Assembly (NCBI GenBank): GCA_030052745.1
Contig: JANBVO010000013.1
Coordinates: 682,001 to 746,000 of the forward strand
DNA from: Pleurostoma richardsiae
Taxonomy: Eukaryota; Ascomycota; Sordariomycetes; Calosphaeriales; Pleurostomataceae
Direction of reading: 5' to 3'
DNA: 64,000 nt
The notes beneath the pieces were generated by a model. That model saw only the letters and a list, made by a program, of their open reading frames with translations. It searched no databases and was not told the origin of the DNA. Made by a program: the position numbers and the translations under genes. This document shows positions 31,201-43,218 of the stretch, one piece after another (within the stretch, counting starts at the first letter, position 1; each line of letters opens with the position of its first letter).

Positions 31201-34200
31201 TCACTCGCACCACATCTCCGTCTTCTCGAACGCCTATGAAGCCTGGATCCGTGACAAGGTAGCCCCGCGGAGACCAGAAGGCTTCAGTGTCAACGATAAC
31301 GAGCTGGACTCCATTTTCTCTTCACCAACCTACGGTCGGCGTGTATCATCTGCCAAGGCCTTGCTTGATCCTGTTCACTGGGCCAGAAGCCTATCCAACC
31401 CTGTTCAGTTCGTCGATGCATTCAAGGAGATGTGCCTCGGCGAAGGGGACTCATCTCTGGAAGTGGATCACATCATAGAAATCGGGCCTCATTCCGCTCT
31501 GGGAGGGCCCATTCGAGAGATAGTATCTCTGCCAGAGTTCCAAGGTCGCAAGCTACCATACAGCCCGTCTCTCGTGAGGAATACCGACGCTACAGTCACG
31601 ACACACGCTCTTGTTTGCGACTTGTTGTGTGCAGGATATCCCGTCGACATGGAGGCTGTCAACTTCCCTTTCGGGAGACACGGCATCAAGGTCATCCCTG
31701 ACCTACCGCATTATCCTTGGAATCACCAGGTCAGGCACTGGTGTGAACCTCGCAACAACAGGGCCTTGAGGGAGCGAGCGGAACCCCCGCATGACCTGCT
31801 CGGCTCCCTCGAGCCTGGAACAAATCCAGAGAGCCCAACATGGCGGAATATGATCAGGGATTCTGAGCTTCCTTGGGTACGAGATCACATGGTGCAATCT
31901 AACATGGTCTATCCCGGCGCAGGGTTCATCTGCAGTAAGTGCCAATCCCTTTCCCTTGAATTGGCCCCAAGGCTCTTCCCGGAAGGTGGTTACTGACCAA
32001 TCCTCTGAGTATAGTGGCCATCGAAGCTGCTGCGCAGTCGTGGAATACCGCAGGTAAAACAATCTCAGCCTACAAGTTTCGCGACATCGAAATTCTCCAG
32101 GCTCTTGTCATTCCCGATGATTCAAGAGGTGTTGAAGCTCGTCTGGAGCTGCGGCCGTGCGGTGACAAAGCCATATATGCCAAGGGTTGGAAGGAGTTCA
32201 TCATTTCCTCAGTCACAATGGAGAACAAGTGGACGGAGATCTGCCGCGGACTTGTCACAGTTGAGCTCGGCGATCAACGGGCAATGTTAAACAGCGAGCA
32301 GCTTGTTCAGCCAATGGATCTGGAAGCTTACAGGATCAGGATCTTCCCACCGGACTTGTACGCCGGGATGCGGTCCGTCGGCATCTTCCATGGTCCTATC
32401 TTTCAAAATCTGAAGTCCATTCGAGCTCGTAACGACCAGTCCGTGGCAATCCTCACCGTGCCCGACACTGCTGCTGTCATGCCATACGAGTACCAGCGAC
32501 CACATGTCATCCATCCGACAACACTCGACACGGTGGTTCAGAGCGCCTACGCTGCTTTGCCGGAGTCCCGGTCGAACAGCATGCAGCAACCATTCGTACC
32601 CAGGTCGATCAAGTCAATGTGGATATCACACAGCATCAGCAAGACTCCCGGCCATACGTTTCGATCTTATGCTATTCTGACCCATAAGACAAAACAGAAT
32701 GCTCAGACGACACTAACGGTGCTTGACGATGGAAACTCGCCTGTCATACGGATGAATGGGCTCACGTTGCAATCACTGGGTACCACTGCGACACCCCCAA
32801 TAGAGCGCCTCTACGAGAGCGAAAAGCTTAGCATCGCAAAATGGGCTCCTGACATAACACCCACGCCCTATACATATTTAAAGCAAGAGCTCAAGTTGCC
32901 GACGACCGATTCTGAGATGGAAACTATTCTGGATCTCAAGCGAGTCTGCTTCTACTTCATTCAGGACGCTCTCAAAGCTCTTGCCGATACAGAAGTCGCT
33001 GGGTTCGAGGGGCACTTCCAGAAGTATTGCAATTGGATGAAGGTGCAGTCCGAGCTCGCCCAGAGCAATAAGTTTGCAGCGGACAGCTGTCAATGGGCGA
33101 ATGACCCAGTTAGGTCTAGGAGGAGGCTCATGGCAAAAGCAAAAACTGCGAGTATCAACGGCGAGATGGTCTGTCGGCTCGGCCCGTCGTTGGTCTCGAT
33201 TATGAAACAGGAAAAGACCCCGGAGCAATTGATGCAGGGAGATTCTCTTCTTAGCCGATACTTTGTTGATGCCCTCAGGTGGAACCGGTCTCGTCGCCAG
33301 ATAAGTGCTCTGGTGCAGCACCTTGTCCATAAGCTGCCCAGGGCCAGAATCTTGGAGATAGGAGCTGGAGCAGGCGGGACGACAAAGAATATTCTCAACG
33401 TAATCGGGACTGATGGTTCCGGCTGGGGTCCACTGGCAGCAACCTATCACTTCACGGATGTGTCCTCAGCGTCATTCGAAGCCGCACAGGAGAAGTTTAA
33501 ACCCTGGAAGAACTTGGTCCAATACAAGAAGCTCGACATCGAACAGGATCTGTCTAAGCAAGGGTTTGAAACCGGTTCCTATGATCTAGTTGTCGCCTCG
33601 CAGACGTTGCATGCGACGAAGGCCATACGGCACACTATGGCCGCTGTTCGGCGCTTGTTGAAGCCAGGAGGCAAGCTCTTCATCGCAGAGACCACTAGAG
33701 ACCCGGTGGACATACCCTTTGTCTTCGGACTGCTACCCGGCTGGTGGATAGGTTAGTCTATCTTTAAAGTACCTTTGGCAATACGCACGAGTGAAGTACT
33801 GACATTCGATGGGTAGATGGCGAAGAAGGGAGACGCTCTAGTCCTTCTTTATCGGTCTCAATGTGGGACGGTGTTCTGAGAGATTCCGGCTTCAGCGGTG
33901 TAGACCTTGAAATGCGCGACTATGACGATGATGAACTGTACGCTTTGAGCGTTATGGCCTCGACCGCATTGGAAGACAAGGAACATCCGACGCCGGCTAA
34001 CACGGCCGTGCTTTTAGTCACAGCCGACACTGAGGCGGACAAACCTCCACAAAGCTGGATTAAGGCGTTCGCCGCTGAGATCGCCGGCATCACTGGCAAA
34101 GAACCCACTGTGGCATCACTCGAAGAAGGAGACCCTGGCGGCAAGCAATGCATTTACCTGGGTGATCTGGCCGGCACATCGGTACTCAAGGCACCGACCA

Positions 34201-36895
34201 GCTCGCAGTTTGAAGCCGTCAGACGTCTCTGTACCGCCTCTAGAGGGCTCTTGTGGGTTACTAGAGGAGGGTGCATTGGCTGCGAAGACCTCGACTCGTC
34301 TATGGCTGCAGGACTGTTACGTTCTGTCAGGGAAGAGTATGCAGGCAAGCAGTTGGTTACCTTAGATCTGCACTCGAGTGCTGCAGATGCGTGGTCGGAG
34401 AGTTCTATTGCACATCTGATCCAAGTCTTCAAAACGGCCATCGGTTCAACAAGGACAGAGGCGGATCAAGAGTTCGAGTTCGCGGAGCGAAATGGCACGC
34501 TCTATGTACCTCGATTCTACAAGGATGTCGAGAGGACTCAGGCTGCCTTCACCGATGAGTCCAGCGGCGCTCAACGCGCCCCGGCTAAGGAGCACTTCCG
34601 CCAGGAAGGCCGAGTACTTAGGATGTACATCGGCACTCCTGGCCTTCTCGACACAATGACATACAGGGATGACACCGATTTCGTCCACGGTGCCCTCCAC
34701 CCAGATTACATGGAGGTCGAGCCGGCGGCTTTTGGCGTCAACTTTCGCGATGTTATGGTGGCCATGGGGCAGCTTGGCACCCAGACGGCCATGGGCTTTG
34801 AGTGTGCCGGCGTGGTGACCCGCGTCGGCACCAATGCTGCTGCTCAAGGGGACTTCAAGCCCGGGGACAGGATAGCAACAATGCTGTTTGGGAACTACGC
34901 CAGCCTTGTGCAGATGCCATACACCAACGCGGCGCACATTCCTGATAGCTTAGACTTCGAGACGGCAGCCTCGATACCAATGGTATTTGCGACAGCCTAT
35001 ATTGCCCTTTTTGACACAGCCAGGCTGAAAAAAGGTGAGAGTGTCCTGATTCATGCTGCGACAGGAGGTGTTGGCCAGGCTGCTATTATCCTGGCTCAGC
35101 ATGTTGGTGCTGAGATCTATGCAACGGCTGGTACTCCAGAGAAGAGAGCACTATTGATCGAAAAGTACGGGATCCCCCCCGGACATATCTTCTCGAGTCG
35201 CGATACATCTTTCGGGGGCGGCGTGCGCTCAATAACACACGACAAGGGCGTTGATGTCGTTCTCAACTCTCTATCAGGACCGCTGCTGCAAGAAGGCTTC
35301 AACTGTCTGAGACGCTTCGGGCGCTTCGTGGAGATTGGGAAGCGCGACCTCGAGGTCAACAGCAGCCTAGAGCTGGCTACTTTCAACCGCTGCGTTTCCT
35401 TTTCGCACATCGACCTCTCGCAGACCTCTTTGTATGATGGTGCTCTTCTCCATCGCACCATGAAGGAGATCATGCGACTCTTTAGTGAAGGCCACATTCG
35501 AACGGTCACACCCTTGACAGTTTACCCGCTGTCTGAACTTGAGAAGACTTTCCGCCTCATGCAGGCTGGTAAGCACGTCGGAAAGATCGTCATCGCAGTG
35601 ACCCCCGACGAGCTTGTACCGGTGAGTTCCTTGGCTATGTCTACCGCCCTTCGTTGCAGGACTTACTGACGGTACGAAATCAGGTTCAATCCCAGAGGCC
35701 ACTAGCAAGGCTTCGATCTGACGCGTCGTATCTGATTGTCGGTGGCGTCGGGGGGATCGGGCAGTCTGTGGTCCAATGGATGGCCGAGCATGGTGCCGGA
35801 AACCTCATCGTGCTTTCTAGAAGTGCAAGTAGGGATGGCAAGATAGCAGCACTAGAGAAGGAGATAGCCGCATTCGGCACCAAAGTGAAGGCAGTCAGCT
35901 GCGACGTCACAGACGAGTACGAACTGGTGAAGGCGTTGTGGCGCTGCCAACGGGATATGCCACCAATCCGTGGTGTGATTCACGGGGCAATGCTTTTGCG
36001 AGTAAGTGCTTTCTGATCAGACTGGTGCCCAATTTGAAGCTATGGGGGGTGGCTGACAATGTCCTTCTAGGACTCGATTTTCGACCAGATGACATATGAG
36101 AACTATCAAGCAGCCGTGCGGCCAAAGGTCCAGGGGAGCCTGAACCTGCATCGAGCCTTTGATGGCATGGAGCTGGACTTCTTCATTATGCTCTCTTCTA
36201 TTGTTGGCGTCATGGGTAATCTCGGTCAGGCCAATTACTCGGCTGGAGGCAGCTTCCAGGACGCACTTGCGACATATCGAAACTCACGCGGCCTGGTGGG
36301 AGCTTCAGTCGACATCGGCGTCGTTCGCTCGGTGGGCTACGTTTCGGAACACAGCGACACGGCCAAATTCCTTATCGACATTGGCCACAGATTACTGACG
36401 GAAGACGATGTGCTCAAGGCCATTGGCTACGCAGTGGCCTCCCCATACTGTGGCCAGATCATCCTTGGTCTGAACACGGGCCCTGGGCAACACTGGGAGA
36501 AGACTTGCATGGGTCGCGATATGCGTTTCGGCCCCCTGCGGTACCGAGAGACGACCACTCAGGCTTCGGCACCATCCGGTGGCGCAGCTGACATGGGCGC
36601 TAAGATTTCCCAGGCGACCACCCTCGAAGACGCAGCGGATGCAGTGGTGGAAGGGGTTCGCAAGAAGCTCATGGACATTTTCATGCTGTCGGAAAGCGAG
36701 GTTGACGTATCCAAGGGGCTCTCAGACCATGGAGTGGACTCTCTCGTGGCCGTTGAACTGAGGAATTTGTTGGCGTTGCGGGCCGGAGCCGAAGTCTCCA
36801 TTTTCGAGATTCTGCAGAGCCCGTCCATTGCGCGCCTGGGTCTGCTAGTGGCCTCGAAGAGCAGCCATATTGACCCATCTCTTATTCCGGTATAA
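28254..36895 (+). CDS. Highly reducing polyketide synthase, KS-AT-DH-CMeT-ER-KR-ACP
   Basis: Iterative PKS predicted to make a reduced, C-methylated acyl chain. Fourteen exons close in frame: 28254-28358, 28481-28552, 28627-28713, 28788-28845, 28918-29177, 29248-29305, 29378-29393, 29450-29975, 30043-30703, 30759-31934, 32015-33751, 33817-35621, 35684-36001 and 36071-36895, giving 2567 aa. [22 protein letters not shown] (Cys about 176), [12 protein letters not shown] and [24 protein letters not shown] and [29 protein letters not shown] and [10 protein letters not shown]. CMe[28 protein letters not shown] and [43 protein letters not shown]. No release domain follows. An Asn-Gly-rich linker sits between KS and AT. 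Exon 7 is only 16 nt. The acyltransferase and FSH1-type hydrolase are candidate off-loaders. Confidence 0.93.
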
Positions 36896-38656
36896 CACTA
36901 GAACGGTACGATTATAACGAAGTTGCGGCAGGTTGAGAGTGGATTCGTAGTTTGACTCAGTTGCTCAGATAGATTTCATTTCACGTCATTCGCGATAGGT
37001 CGTGTGTCTTCCTCCTTTGCAAGCGATTATCCGCGATATCTTCTAAGATCTGGAGATTTTCAGGCCGCATGAGTAGCTAAAAGCAACCAGCAACCCCTCA
37101 GAACGATAGCATCCTCCGATTGGCGATTGGCATATGAAATTGAGAACAATATGACAAGTAGACCATGATAACTTCAACCAACACCGTCTTATATAGCCAT
37201 GATCGTCTTTCTAGCCAGACTATCAATGCAGGCCCAAACTCCGCACAAATACTCGCCGGCCAGATTTGTAATAGACTGTCGGTTTCCACCTGCGAAGCAC
37301 ATTATCCATCAACCACACGAGTGCCGGATATGGCCAGCCATGGTGGACGTAGGCTGCCCAACCGACGAGATTCTCCGCGCCTACACTCTCTAGCAACACA
37401 AGGCTGGTCCGTCGGGTACATAGAGCGAGATCGATCGTCCGGTCACTTCCAAGGGCAGACTTCCACTCCTCGACTAGTATCTCGGTCCATTGCCGAGCGT
37501 GAAGTAGATTGACGGGCCACAGGGTAGTCGTGCTACTACTTATCGCCCCAGTGAACATTACCGCCGTGTTGAGTCTCAACATGTCATCCCTTGGGGCTGC
37601 ATATTGCACACGAAACCCTAAGTGGATGATACAAGGCACTAAGAGGCAGGATCAGGAAGCTATGACACGGTCTTTGCGGATTGTTGTCATCGTCGAACAC
37701 GGCAAACAAGGCTTTCTGATGAAGGCAACTCTCAGCGCGTATCTGTACGGATGGCGCGGTTTCTTGTGCAAGTTCGGATCAGGCAGTCTCGGTCGTGACA
37801 GGACGTACGCCGCCTTTCAACCCAACGAAAACGCAGTGAAGCCCTTAACGGATGCTCTCTTGCAAGACCTTTTATGGGAAATAACGTGAAGTGCTCTGCC
37901 GCGTCCATCTCTCGGGTCCAAACGACGGAAGACTCTCAAGGGTCACACAATATTCAAGAGGAAAATAATCATCATGTAGAAGACGATGCTCAAGAGGCAG
38001 AACCAGGTGATGAGGTGCTGTCAGATCAACCCTTAACGATAGAGGAATGGAACGTATAGGGGTGAACTACACTAGACTAGGCCGCCTCAGGAGGTTTGTT
38101 GGTTTGCCCTCCTTGTGATCATTGGTAAAAGTAGAGAAATGCAGGTTGATTTGTCCTAAGAACAATTATTGTATAACAGCGTCTATAACCATAATATATA
38201 CACCCGTCCTCTCCACCCCGCCCTGGCGCATGGTTATACCAGTGCTTACTGCTTAGCTTATAAGCCTCAATACCTATCTTTCTATGTTCTACCTATAGGG
38301 GACCCCATAGAGATTTCAGCAATCATCCTCTCAGAAATTCATTCCTCTAGTCCCTGCAACTTCCGGCCTCTTACCGTATTTGAAGTTGATGCAATGTATA
38401 TCTGTGGCGCAAAGTTGTATAATGGTGTACATTCGGCGTGTGCTAATTACGTGTTTGGCCTCACTTTAGGTCAAGTGGCTGGAGTTGGCGGAAGTCGTCT
38501 AGATTAACTACAGTATAGAGTTAACACGCCACAAGAAACTCCGTGGTATAGACAGAAATAACACGGACAATATTAGAAGCTGCTCATTAATTACTCGCCT
38601 GCTCAACCCTGCACTAGATCTGGAATGGTGATCTGGCAAGTTTGATTCAGACTATC
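36896..38656. other. Long gene-poor stretch, partly AT-rich
   Basis: About 1.8 kb between the 3' ends of the HR-PKS and the first FAD oxidase. A minus-strand open frame at 37639-37223 (138 codons) looks somewhat protein-like but matches nothing I know. Positions about 38040-38330 are AT-rich, with TATA-like runs. It may be the relic of a lost gene or of a transposable element, but I see no terminal repeats or transposase motif. Confidence 0.35.
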
Positions 38657-40188
38657 TTAGGCTACGGGCACACTCTGCTGGTTGTGAAAGACATCATGCG
38701 GGTCCACGCTTGCCTTGATATCCTTGAGCCTGTCCAGATTTGAGCCCCAGTAACCGACCCTTGCAGAATCGCTGTTCTCTCTAGGATCGACGTAGCCAGC
38801 GTATTGTGGGTAATATGAGGCGGGATGTCCACTGGTGATGACAGTGTTCATACCATCGAGGAATTCGAATGTGGTGTCGCTCACACGGCCGCTTGTCTGG
38901 CCATACGTGAGCATTACAAACGTCATGTCGCGATGTGGCATGGCTGTAGCATTCGAGGCAGTATTTCCTATGGCACCGCCAAGAAGCTCGAAGTTAACTG
39001 CCCAAAGCTGCGTACCGTTCGTGGTGGTCTCGAGGTAGTCAAAGAAATTGTCAGCTACATCTCCTGGGACTTCAGTGTCCGCCTCAAAAGCGATACACTT
39101 CGCATAGAAGTATGCCGGGTATGCCAGGCCACTCTGGATGATTTGTTCATACCATGCGACTGAGGCCACGTTGTAGTCCGTATAGACTTCTGAAGAGACT
39201 GAATCTGGTGGCGCCGTAGAGAAAAGGCTCTCCAAATCCAGAGCGTCAAGTTCTGCCTGGGTACCGAAGTAGGCCCCAGATACTGAGATGTAACCGGGAT
39301 TGACGGATAGGGTAGACGACATCTGCCATGGCGCATCACCTTGGTAGACCCAGCCCTGCCAGGCCTTGAAGATCTTCGCTCTCGTGCTAGAGTTAGCTGC
39401 CGTCCACCCCAGAAAGTAGCTGACTGTTGATGGCGGCGCCGGATCAGTTCGGAAGACGAACTCGGTCACTGGAAGAGTTAGCACTCAGCAGTGAACCTTG
39501 TCGCTCCAAGTGAAATTACGGAGACGAACCGATGCCGAACGAAGCAGCCGCACCCCTTATCGCAAAAAAGAGATCAGGGTGCTGCGTTTCCGATGCGCGG
39601 ACGATGGAGGAGTTGGCGAGGACAACTTCTACCTCGACGATGTGGTCAAGCGTGTATCCTGACATACGAGTGGTCGCTCCTACGCCTCCCACTGTCGCAT
39701 GTCCACCAATCCCAATGTTTAGGCTGATACCGTGTGGGATGCTGCGCCGACCCGAACTGTACAGATCCCCGTTCAACTCCTCCAAAAGCATACCGGCGCC
39801 TACAGTAGCTTGGAAAGTTGAGGCATCTAGCGAGAAGGCCTTTAGGTTGTCCAAATGGATGGACAACTCGCCAGTCGAGGACCCTGTGACAATTGCGTTA
39901 GCCATGCGGTAGTAGGCCTTACTGAAAGAACTGCTTACCGTAGTTTCCATAATTGTGCCCCCCACTTCTTGGCTGCACCTTGACGCCAGCGCGGACCGCA
40001 CAGGAGACTGCGGCTGCAACCTGTGCGGCAGTTGTCGGAAGGACTACTGCAGCCGGTACGACAGGAATATCCAGATTATAGGGCTCAACCGCATCGGTGT
40101 AGTTCTGCTGACTGGGAAATGCAACTAGGGTTGAGTTGCCTTGCATTGCGGCCAATAGGCACTGGGAGAAGGTGCCAAGGCCATACAT
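38657..40188 (-). CDS. BBE-type FAD-linked oxidoreductase (first of a divergent pair)
   Basis: Berberine-bridge-enzyme-like flavoprotein oxidase. In azaphilone clusters such enzymes oxidise alcohol or pyran intermediates with O2. Three exons on the minus strand close in frame: 40188-39939, 39883-39530 and 39468-38657 (introns of 55 and 60 bp), giving 471 aa. The FAD-binding start is VVLPTTAAQVAAAVSCA, with the flavinylating His in PRSGGHNYGNYG. The second region reads GIGGHATVGGVG, without the Cys of bicovalent enzymes just before it (SIPHGISLN), so monocovalent FAD is likely. The C-terminal BBE domain ends in DPHDVFHNQQS. No signal peptide is visible from this start, and an upstream first exon cannot be excluded. 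It shares a 423-bp promoter with the second oxidase. Confidence 0.88.
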
Positions 40189-40611
40189 ATTGGCTCAAAT
40201 GGAGGGGCACGGTCGGATACAGGAACATTTACTCACCCAGAACGAACGCCGCAAGGTGGCGCCGTCCTTCTTATCAACTCCCGACCGAGTCAGACTCGCA
40301 TGATCATACTGCAGTGCATCGAGATCTTCAGAGCATCTCGGGTAAGTCCGTAAGTCCGGGGTGAGTTTAAACTCCGGTGCTGATGTGCGTGTAACTAAGT
40401 GAGTTCTGATGTCCGTGCTGATTCTTCTGAACTCCGTGTCAGTTAGTGTCCCCCGGAGTGGTGCTAATTCCAAGTAATTCATCGTTCGGGAGGGGGAATT
40501 ATTAGAATCGAGTCGCTTTTGTCATATTACTAAAGGCATTAGATACTTATCTCGAGTCTCGTCACTGTTGTTAGTTGCTGTCACAAGGAGCGGCAATCCA
40601 GCACTAGGAAC
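40189..40611. promoter_or_regulatory. Divergent promoter of the two FAD oxidases
   Basis: This 423-bp region carries three cluster-motif copies: AACTCCG at 40370-40376 inside GAGTTTAAACTCCGG, AACTCCG at 40430-40436, and CGGAGTG at 40454-40460. A weak minus-strand open frame crosses it but has no family resemblance. Joint control of the two oxidases is inferred. Confidence 0.5.
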
Positions 40612-42329
40612 ATGTTGTTCGTTCCGGTCTTCACCATCCTACTTGGCGCGACGACGGCAGCAAATGTAGATAACATATTTCGTCCTTTTGTTTCCAACGA
40701 TACCGAAATCTTACCCTTCGCAGACATTAGCAACATATCAGATTTGAGTCAGAGATGGGACGTCCTCTATGAACCAACGTATCTCGGGGCCGTGAAACCC
40801 GCAGGGGAAAAAGACCTCCAGGCCATCGTGAGATTAGTTCGTCACATAGGTAAATCGCAAGTGCTGACAGTAGCGATGCTAGGTAAAAATAGCGTCCGCG
40901 AGGGGGATTCCATTTCTTGCAACTGGTGGGGGACATGGAGTCTCAGCGACTCTTGACAATCTCAGAAACGGTCTCGACATTGATTTGGGCAACTTCAAGT
41001 CCGTTCACCTAGATATCGAGCGCAACAGACTGACAGTTGGTGGCGCCGTTCACTTTGGGGATGTAATCGATTTGCTGTACAATTCTTCAAGGGAAATTCG
41101 TGAGTCGCTCCGAGAGTGGATCACAGATGGTCTGCTAATGAGAGAAAGCCATTACCGCCTCACCATGCGTCGGTATGCTGGGCGCCACATTGGGGGCCGG
41201 AATCGGCATCATGCAGGGCATTCGCGGCCCATTGCTTGACTCTTTAGAGTCTGTACGGCTGGTCACAGCATCGGGACAGATTGTAACGGCTTCAGAGGGT
41301 GAAAACGAGGAGCTCTTCTGGGCTTTACGGGGCGCCGGTCATAACTTCGGTATCATCACCTCTGCGACCTATCGAGTCTACCTGGCCACGAACGATGGTC
41401 AGGTCACCAATGCCGACTTTCTCTTCCTTGCTCCGCAAAACGGCTCTGTCTGGAGTTATATGGCGTCACTGGATGATACTCTTCCCGCCGAACTGGCTTT
41501 CACATTTTTCGTGTCAAGGAATCCTCTAACACCGAACTCAACTGTGGTGAGGCGATTGCTGCTGCATGTCCTCAGTCCGCATAGAGCTAACATTGGAATG
41601 GCAGCCGATCATTGCAGTCAATGCGGCGTATTTTGGACCCCAGGCAGAAGCCCTGCCACATCTGCAGCCTTTGATTGACCTGGGTCCGGTAATGAGCAAC
41701 ATCTCCACGGTCCCGCTGAATGAAGAACTCGGCGCGCAGTTCTTCGGGATAAGTGCGGGAAACGGTGCTTGCGACACAGGTAACATCGTTAATGTCTACG
41801 GTCTGGCGCTGAAACACACCGATGCCTCCGCTTGGGAGACGCACTTCAATGATCTTACTAGCTTCTTCCACGAGTACCCCGAATATGAAGGACGAGTGCT
41901 CATCCAGCGGTTTCCCAACCAAGCAGCCGTCGCTGTTGCCGACTCAGCTACTGCATATCCCCACCGCGAAGCCAAGATTCATCTGTAGGTCCTAAGCCCC
42001 ACCCTCGCCGCCGCAAACCCAAAGGTACAAACACAGGGTGTTGCGGCGCATAGCGCAACCAGCTGACATGTGTATCCTTTGATAGGAGCATGGAGGGTTG
42101 GTACACTAATCGAAGCCTGGACGATGCCGTAAATGCATTCCTAGACGCATCCCGCGCCAAGTTCCAACAGACGAGCGGGTTTTCGGAACAGGCGGTCTAC
42201 GTCAATTACGCCCATGGCGACGAGGGTCCTGTGGCTTGGTATTCAAGCAGAAAATTGCACAAGCTCAAAGCCTTAAAGACGCGGTGGGATCCGACGGGGC
42301 TGTTCAACTGGTACAATCCCATTGCTTGA
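40612..42329 (+). CDS. Secreted BBE-type FAD-linked oxidase (second of the pair)
   Basis: Berberine-bridge-enzyme-like oxidase with an N-terminal signal peptide (MLFVPVFTILLGATTAANV), so it enters the secretory path. Proposed exons: 40612-40827, 40883-41099, 41149-41546, 41587-41984 and 42086-42329, giving 490 aa. Motifs: GIPFLATGGGHGVSATLDNL with the probable flavin-linked His, PCVGMLGATLGAGIGIMQG just after intron 2, FWALRGAGHNFGIITSATY, and C-terminal DPTGLFNWYNPIA. Introns 1, 2 and 4 are ordinary (55, 49 and 101 bp). The third gap is odd: the frame changes between NPLTPNST and LTLEWQPIIAVN, and the only splice that fits is a 40-43 bp intron with a weak acceptor (41544 or 41547 to 41586). 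A frameshift is the alternative. Several N-x-S/T sites fit a secreted protein. Confidence 0.8.
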
Positions 42330-43218
42330 TTAATTAATTTGCGCCAGGCTGAGCAACACAGCTTGGCTGTCAGCCATCGAACACGCGCCACAGGAGTACC
42401 AAGTTATATTGCCTTCTCAACGTTCTTTCAGCTCTTTGTAACAACTCATTCTTCGTAACACAAGACATTAACCCTTCTGACCTCATATCGTGACACCTAA
42501 AGCCAGCAGGATCTGCCTCCCCGTACGTATGAGCCGAGCCTCATCCTTCCTGGCGAGGCTGGCCAATCTCAAGAGCAAGTCTCGATTGACTTGAGAAGCC
42601 CACAGAGGATTGCGTCTATAGATAGGTACCGATAGGGCGCAAAGCTGCCGGTGATCCGCTACGTACCGAGTTTGGCACGACGCCGGCGCTCCCTTGGGGC
42701 AGCAGGATGGGCCGGGCCGGGTTACGCACAGATCTTAGCGTGAGCGGCGCTCTGGGCGGCGCGATAGGACTCAGATCTTGGTCTGCAACAAGACTGTTCC
42801 GGCTTATTCCATGCAAGCCAGGGATGCCCGATCAGTACATACACTGTAAGCATTACATTAGCGCTCACCACCCTCAAGGGAACCCGTTGAGACTCCTTCG
42901 CGGGCTGGCAGTGCCGGGAAGTCGTGGCGATTGGCTTGCGTCCCGGGTATAATTATTCCGCCATCCGATTCGCCCGATTCCGCGAAGGCGCGCGCGGGAT
43001 GGAGTGGCGACTAGAAATAATGTCACCATACATCCCGGCCGTTCGCTGACAACCTCGGACTTGACCTGCGGCACCCAAGACGACCTCAGCTGTGCCGATC
43101 ACCGTCCGATCACCGCCCGCGAGCCGTCCAACCCTGAGTTTAGATAAGCTGTCGTGGGGCGCCGTCCAAGTCTGCTTGCTTGCTGCTTGGCGGCCACGAC
43201 TCGCCGCCGTACTCAACC
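42330..43218. promoter_or_regulatory. Promoter region of the Zn2Cys6 factor
   Basis: About 890 bp between the second FAD oxidase and the regulator. I find no CGGAGTT or CGGAGTA copy, so self-activation through that motif is not suggested. GC-rich stretches occur near 42660-42780. No gene was recognised. Confidence 0.4.

Noticed and set aside
37874-38059. Acidic short frame (EENNHHVEDDAQEAEPG) resembling a transposase tail
   Set aside because: No catalytic motif, terminal inverted repeat or target duplication could be found, so a transposon call is not supported.
40195-40482. Possible first exon of the minus-strand FAD oxidase ending in a GTGAGT donor
   Set aside because: It would place coding sequence over three promoter motif copies, gives no signal peptide or conserved residues, and the gene already begins normally at 40188.
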